A stretch of 64,000 nucleotides of DNA, from NCBI GenBank assembly GCA_903832055.1, contig CAILAC010000017.1, positions 186,001 to 250,000 of the forward strand. Direction: 5' to 3'. Under the pieces are notes generated by a model, which saw only the letters and a program-made list of their open reading frames with translations, did not search any database and was not told the origin of the DNA. A program made the translations under genes and the position numbers. Positions 61,273-64,000 of this stretch are shown here, piece after piece (positions within the stretch are counted from its first letter, which is position 1; each line of letters opens with the position of its first letter). This DNA is from an uncultured Acidobacteriota bacterium. Its GTDB lineage: Bacteria > Acidobacteriota > Terriglobia > Terriglobales > Acidobacteriaceae.

Positions 61273-62499
61273 ATGTTCCGCAAAACCCGCCTCTTCACTC
61301 CCGGACCGACCCCCCTCCTCCCCGCCGCCCAGTTCGCCATGGCCGCCGCCGATATTCACCACCGCACCGCCGAGTTCCGCGCCCTTTACACCAAGGTCCT
61401 CGCCCAACTCAAGGAGTTTGTCGGCACCAAAAACGACGTCCTGCTGCTCTCCTGCTCCGGCACCGGCGCCATGGAAGCCTCGGTCTCCAACCTCACCTCG
61501 CCCAGCGACCGCATCCTCGTTCTCTCTGCCGGCAAGTTCGGCGAACGCTGGACCGCGCTCGGTAAAGCCTTTGGTTGCAACGTCGATCTGGTCACCGTTC
61601 CCTACGGCGAAACCTTTGACCTCGCCACCATCAAGGCCGCCCTCAAGCCAGACACCAAGGCCGTTTACGTCCAGGCCACTGAAACCTCCACCGCCACCCG
61701 CCACTGCATCCAGGCCATTGCCAAAGTCATTCAGGCCACCACGCCCGAGGCGCTGCTGGTCGTCGACGGCATCACCGGACTCGGTACCACCCACTTTGAC
61801 ATCGACGGTTGGGGCATCGACGTGCTCATCGGCGGCAGCCAAAAGGCCGTCATGATTCCTCCCGGCCTCGCCTACCTGAGCGTGAGCGACAAGGCCTGGG
61901 CCGCGATGGAAGCCAGCAAGAATCCCCGCTACTACTTCGATCTGCGCAAAGAACGCAAGTCTGCCAAAGCTGGCGAAAGCGCCTATACGCCCTCCGTCGC
62001 GCTCATCGCCGGCCTCGGCGCAGCGCTTGACTACATCGCCGGCCAGGGTGGCGGCGATCTCGCCAAGGGCCGCATCGCCCTCGTTGAAAATGCTGAAACC
62101 TGCGCCGCCATGACCCGCGCCGGCCTCGTCGCCCTCGGCTTCACCCTCTTCGCGCCGACCGCACCCTCAGCCGCCGCAACCGCCGTCTCAGTCCCTGAAG
62201 GGCTCGACTCCGGCACCGTCGTCAAGGAGCTCAAGGCAAAGTTTGGCGCCGTCATCACCAACGGTCAGGGCGACATGAAGGGCAAGATCTTCCGCATTGC
62301 CCACCTCGGCTTCTTTGACTACATGGATACCATCGCCCTGCTCGGCGCACTCGAATTCATCGCCCGCGACACCCTCAAGCTCCCCATCCAACTCGGCCAG
62401 GGGCTAGCCGCCGCCCAGCAGGTCTTCGCCGATCGCAAGGAAAATCAGGTACTCAACAATCCCTGCCTCTGCGGCCGCCAAACCTGCTGCCGCAGCTAA
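61273..62499 (+). CDS. class-V PLP aminotransferase (serine/alanine-glyoxylate type, probable serine pathway)
   Basis: A 408-residue pyridoxal-phosphate enzyme. The start motif LFTPGPTPL and the PLP lysine in GGSQKAVMIPPG (near residue 195) are typical of the alanine-glyoxylate/serine-pyruvate aminotransferase group. The next gene encodes 3-phosphoglycerate dehydrogenase, so here it probably performs the phosphoserine aminotransferase step, as is known for some class-V enzymes. The C-terminus carries an extra cysteine-rich tail (CLCGRQTCC) after the normal fold, which could bind metal. Start 61273 has AGGAG. Confidence 0.87.
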   Translation: MFRKTRLFTPGPTPLLPAAQFAMAAADIHHRTAEFRALYTKVLAQLKEFVGTKNDVLLLSCSGTGAMEASVSNLTSPSDRILVLSAGKFGERWTALGKAFGCNVDLVTVPYGETFDLATIKAALKPDTKAVYVQATETSTATRHCIQAIAKVIQATTPEALLVVDGITGLGTTHFDIDGWGIDVLIGGSQKAVMIPPGLAYLSVSDKAWAAMEASKNPRYYFDLRKERKSAKAGESAYTPSVALIAGLGAALDYIAGQGGGDLAKGRIALVENAETCAAMTRAGLVALGFTLFAPTAPSAAATAVSVPEGLDSGTVVKELKAKFGAVITNGQGDMKGKIFRIAHLGFFDYMDTIALLGALEFIARDTLKLPIQLGQGLAAAQQVFADRKENQVLNNPCLCGRQTCCRS

Positions 62500-62503
62500 C
62501 AGC

Positions 62504-62548
62504 GTGGGTGCCCCATCCTTGACCCATAGTTTCGGTCAAGGATGGGAT
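62504..62548. repeat. GGGTGCCCC hairpin element, copy d
   Basis: GTGGGTGCCCC head with the stem CCCATCCTTGACC/GGTCAAGGATGGG around CATAGTTTC. It starts five bases after the aminotransferase stop, a terminator-like place but without a T-run. Confidence 0.7.
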
Positions 62549-62570
62549 CACAACTCTCCTGAATCCCAGA

Positions 62571-62740
62571 GAATCCGCTTCGGTTCTTGCACTTGCACTT
62601 GCTTCTGTCTTTGCAGTTTTGGTTGTCATTCCCGAAGGGAATCTGCTTCAACCCTTGCACTTGCCTCTGCTTCAGTCTTTGCAGTTTTGGTTGTCATTAC
62701 CGAAGGGAATCTGCTTCTGCCCTTGCATTTGCCCTTCACA
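62571..62740. repeat. 68-bp tandem repeat, about 2.5 units
   Basis: Units start at 62571, 62639 and 62707, a 68-base period. Each runs GAATC(t/c)GCTTC ... CTTTGCAGTTTTGGTTGTCATT(c/a)CCGAAGG, and each junction forms the ATTCCCGAAGGGAAT-type palindrome. A few substitutions separate the copies. The intergenic space 62500-62777 holds only this and copy d. Confidence 0.75.
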
Positions 62741-62777
62741 CTCAAACTCACACAAACCACTAACCCAGGACTTCCGA

Positions 62778-64000
62778 ATGTCTGAACTCAGCTTTGGCGA
62801 AAAACTCATCCTCGCCCGCAAGCAGCTCAACCTCTACCAGTACCAGATGGCCGAAAAGCTGGGCGTCCACCCCAACTCCATCTGGAAATATGAGCAGGGC
62901 GAAGGCAAACCGCAGGCCTCCGTGGTGCGGATTTTCGACATGTTCTGCGCTCAAAACAACATCAACTTCGATCAGTTCAGCACCAGCAAAGGCCCCTCCA
63001 TGAAGATTGTTCTCGCTGAAAAAGTCTCCCCCGCCACCCTCGCCGTCCTCGCCTCTGAGCCCGACTGGCAGATTCTTACCCCTGAAGACGTCGCTAAACT
63101 CCCCGGCAAACTGCCTGAGGCGCTCGCCGACGCGGATGCGCTGGTCGTCCGCTCTGCGGTCCAGGTCGATGACGCCCTGCTGGAGCACGCGCCCAAACTC
63201 CGCGTCATCGGCCGCGCCGGCGTCGGTGTCGATAATATCGACGCAGAATCCGCCACCCGCCGCGGCATCGTCGTCATGAACACCCCCGGTGCCAACGCCA
63301 TCGCAGTCGCCGAGCTGACCATCGGCCTGATGCTGGCCCTCGCTCGCAAACTGCCTGCGGCAAATGCCACCATGCACGCTGGCAAATGGGAGAAGAAGTC
63401 GCTCCAGGGCGTCGAATTGCGCGGCAAGACACTCGGCATCCTCGGCCTCGGCCGCATCGGCCTTGAGGTCGCCAACCGCGCCCGGCCTTTCGGTCTCGAA
63501 ATCATCGCCCACGACCCATTCGTCTCCGCCGCCGTAGCGCGCGAAGCCGGCATCAAGCTGGTTTCGACCGACGACCTCTTCGCCAATTCCGACTATCTCA
63601 CTCTGCACGTTGGACTTACGCCGCAGACCACGGGCATCATCAACGAGCGCACCATCGCCACCATGAAGAAGGGCGTGCGCATTCTCAACTGCGCCCGCGG
63701 CGAATTGATCGAAGAAACTGCGTTGGTCGCAGCCCTCAAATCCGGCCAGGTTGGCGGCGCGGCACTCGACGTATTCACCGTCGAACCGCCAAAGGATTCC
63801 CCCCTTGCCGGCCTGCCCAACGTCATTCTCACCCCGCACATTGCTGGCTCCACCGACGAGGCGCAGGAAGCCATCGGCATTCAGCTCGCCCGTCAGGTGC
63901 GCGAATACCTCAAACTTGGCGTCGTCCAGAATGCCGTCAATGCCGCCTCCCTCACCCATGAGGAGTATCTGCAACTGGCTCCGTTCATTGATCTTGCCGG
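62778..64000 (+). CDS. serA: XRE-type HTH domain fused to D-3-phosphoglycerate dehydrogenase (3' end outside window)
   Basis: An uninterrupted reading frame of at least 407 codons that runs past the window end. Residues 3-62 are a Cro/C1-type helix-turn-helix (GEKLILARKQLNLYQYQMAEKLGVHPNSIWKYEQGEGKPQ, shown in part by family resemblance). From residue 75, an internal ATG at 63000, a normal D-3-phosphoglycerate dehydrogenase begins: the NAD motif GLGRIGLEV, the catalytic Arg in CARGEL, Glu in FTVEPP and His in TPHIAGS. The sequence after it fits the long type with a serine-binding ASB/ACT region. AGGA precedes 62778; a weak AAAGG precedes 63000, so two products may exist. First step of serine biosynthesis, downstream of its aminotransferase partner. 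Confidence 0.8.
   Translation, partial: MSELSFGEKLILARKQLNLYQYQMAEKLGVHPNSIWKYEQGEGKPQASVVRIFDMFCAQNNINFDQFSTSKGPSMKIVLAEKVSPATLAVLASEPDWQILTPEDVAKLPGKLPEALADADALVVRSAVQVDDALLEHAPKLRVIGRAGVGVDNIDAESATRRGIVVMNTPGANAIAVAELTIGLMLALARKLPAANATMHAGKWEKKSLQGVELRGKTLGILGLGRIGLEVANRARPFGLEIIAHDPFVSAAVAREAGIKLVSTDDLFANSDYLTLHVGLTPQTTGIINERTIATMKKGVRILNCARGELIEETALVAALKSGQVGGAALDVFTVEPPKDSPLAGLPNVILTPHIAGSTDEAQEAIGIQLARQVREYLKLGVVQNAVNAASLTHEEYLQLAPFIDLA

Noticed and set aside
62760-63974. 404-residue minus-strand frame over the serA region
   Set aside because: Antisense to the XRE-SerA frame, whose helix-turn-helix and dehydrogenase motifs are clear.
1-64000. CRISPR arrays, tRNA/rRNA genes, insertion sequences, prophage genes
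   Set aside because: None seen. The only tandem repeats (68 bp at 62571 and 72-base-spaced repeats at 40061) do not have the spacer-repeat pattern of CRISPR.

Overview
The window looks like chromosomal DNA from an Acidobacteriota, probably order Terriglobales (Acidobacteriaceae and relatives). The basis is the gene style: DUF885 and DPP-IV-type peptidases, Tat-exported DUF1680/GH127-type enzymes, a remnant of a TonB-dependent receptor, an orphan MacB/FtsX-type permease, cobalamin-dependent ribonucleotide reductase, and short dispersed palindromic repeats between genes. This is inferred from protein families, not from a marker-gene search. I saw no rRNA, tRNA, CRISPR array, insertion sequence or prophage.

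Region 1 (about 0.4-28.3 kb) is a catabolic locus. A minus-strand operon starting at 18887 encodes a complete 4-hydroxyproline pathway: a two-cysteine hydroxyproline epimerase, a three-gene flavin/[2Fe-2S] D-hydroxyproline dehydrogenase, a DapA-family deaminase, and a 2-oxoglutarate-semialdehyde dehydrogenase. The first five genes are overlapping or nearly so. The same strand continues into a DUF885 peptidase, a large Tat-exported protein, a DPP-IV-like S9 prolyl peptidase and a DUF5695-like exported protein. An APC permease and a GntR/FCD regulator lie beyond. Next to the operon are a polysaccharide deacetylase, the broken 3' end of a TonB-dependent receptor, two divergent DUF1680 beta-L-arabinofuranosidase-type enzymes (GH127 and GH146 types) and a GH43. 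Taken together, I propose a locus for stripping arabinose from plant hydroxyproline-rich glycoproteins (extensin type), cleaving the prolyl-rich peptide and burning the released hydroxyproline to 2-oxoglutarate. A shared ATACAAA/TTGTATAC motif lies upstream of four of these transcription units.

Region 2 (28.5-36.3 kb) is housekeeping: nrdJ with a promoter and tandem NrdR-like boxes, a methyltransferase, an alpha-carbonic anhydrase, metK with a long unexplained leader, and a RodZ-like HTH membrane protein.

Region 3 (36.5-48.6 kb) holds an orphan ABC permease, an ArnT/PMT-like glycosyltransferase, a small monooxygenase-fold protein, a TolC-like channel, an ArsR regulator, a nonaheme cytochrome c behind a CRP-like site, an EF-G paralogue coupled to a small ORF, and a DsbA/thioredoxin-fold protein.

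Region 4 (48.6-56.1 kb) holds a split photolyase operon (radical SAM, FAD-binding domain, N-terminal domain, DUF2256), an ECF sigma/anti-sigma(HEAT)/PDZ cluster, an RNase H with an extra tail, and a vapBC module.

Region 5 (56.2-64 kb) holds a DDAH-type hydrolase with an APC permease, a third DUF1680 enzyme, a GatB/YqeY protein, a class-V aminotransferase, and a D-3-phosphoglycerate dehydrogenase whose reading frame is continuous with an N-terminal XRE DNA-binding domain. That gene runs off the window end. Hairpin elements with a constant GGGTGCCCC head and compensated variable stems recur in regions 3 and 5.
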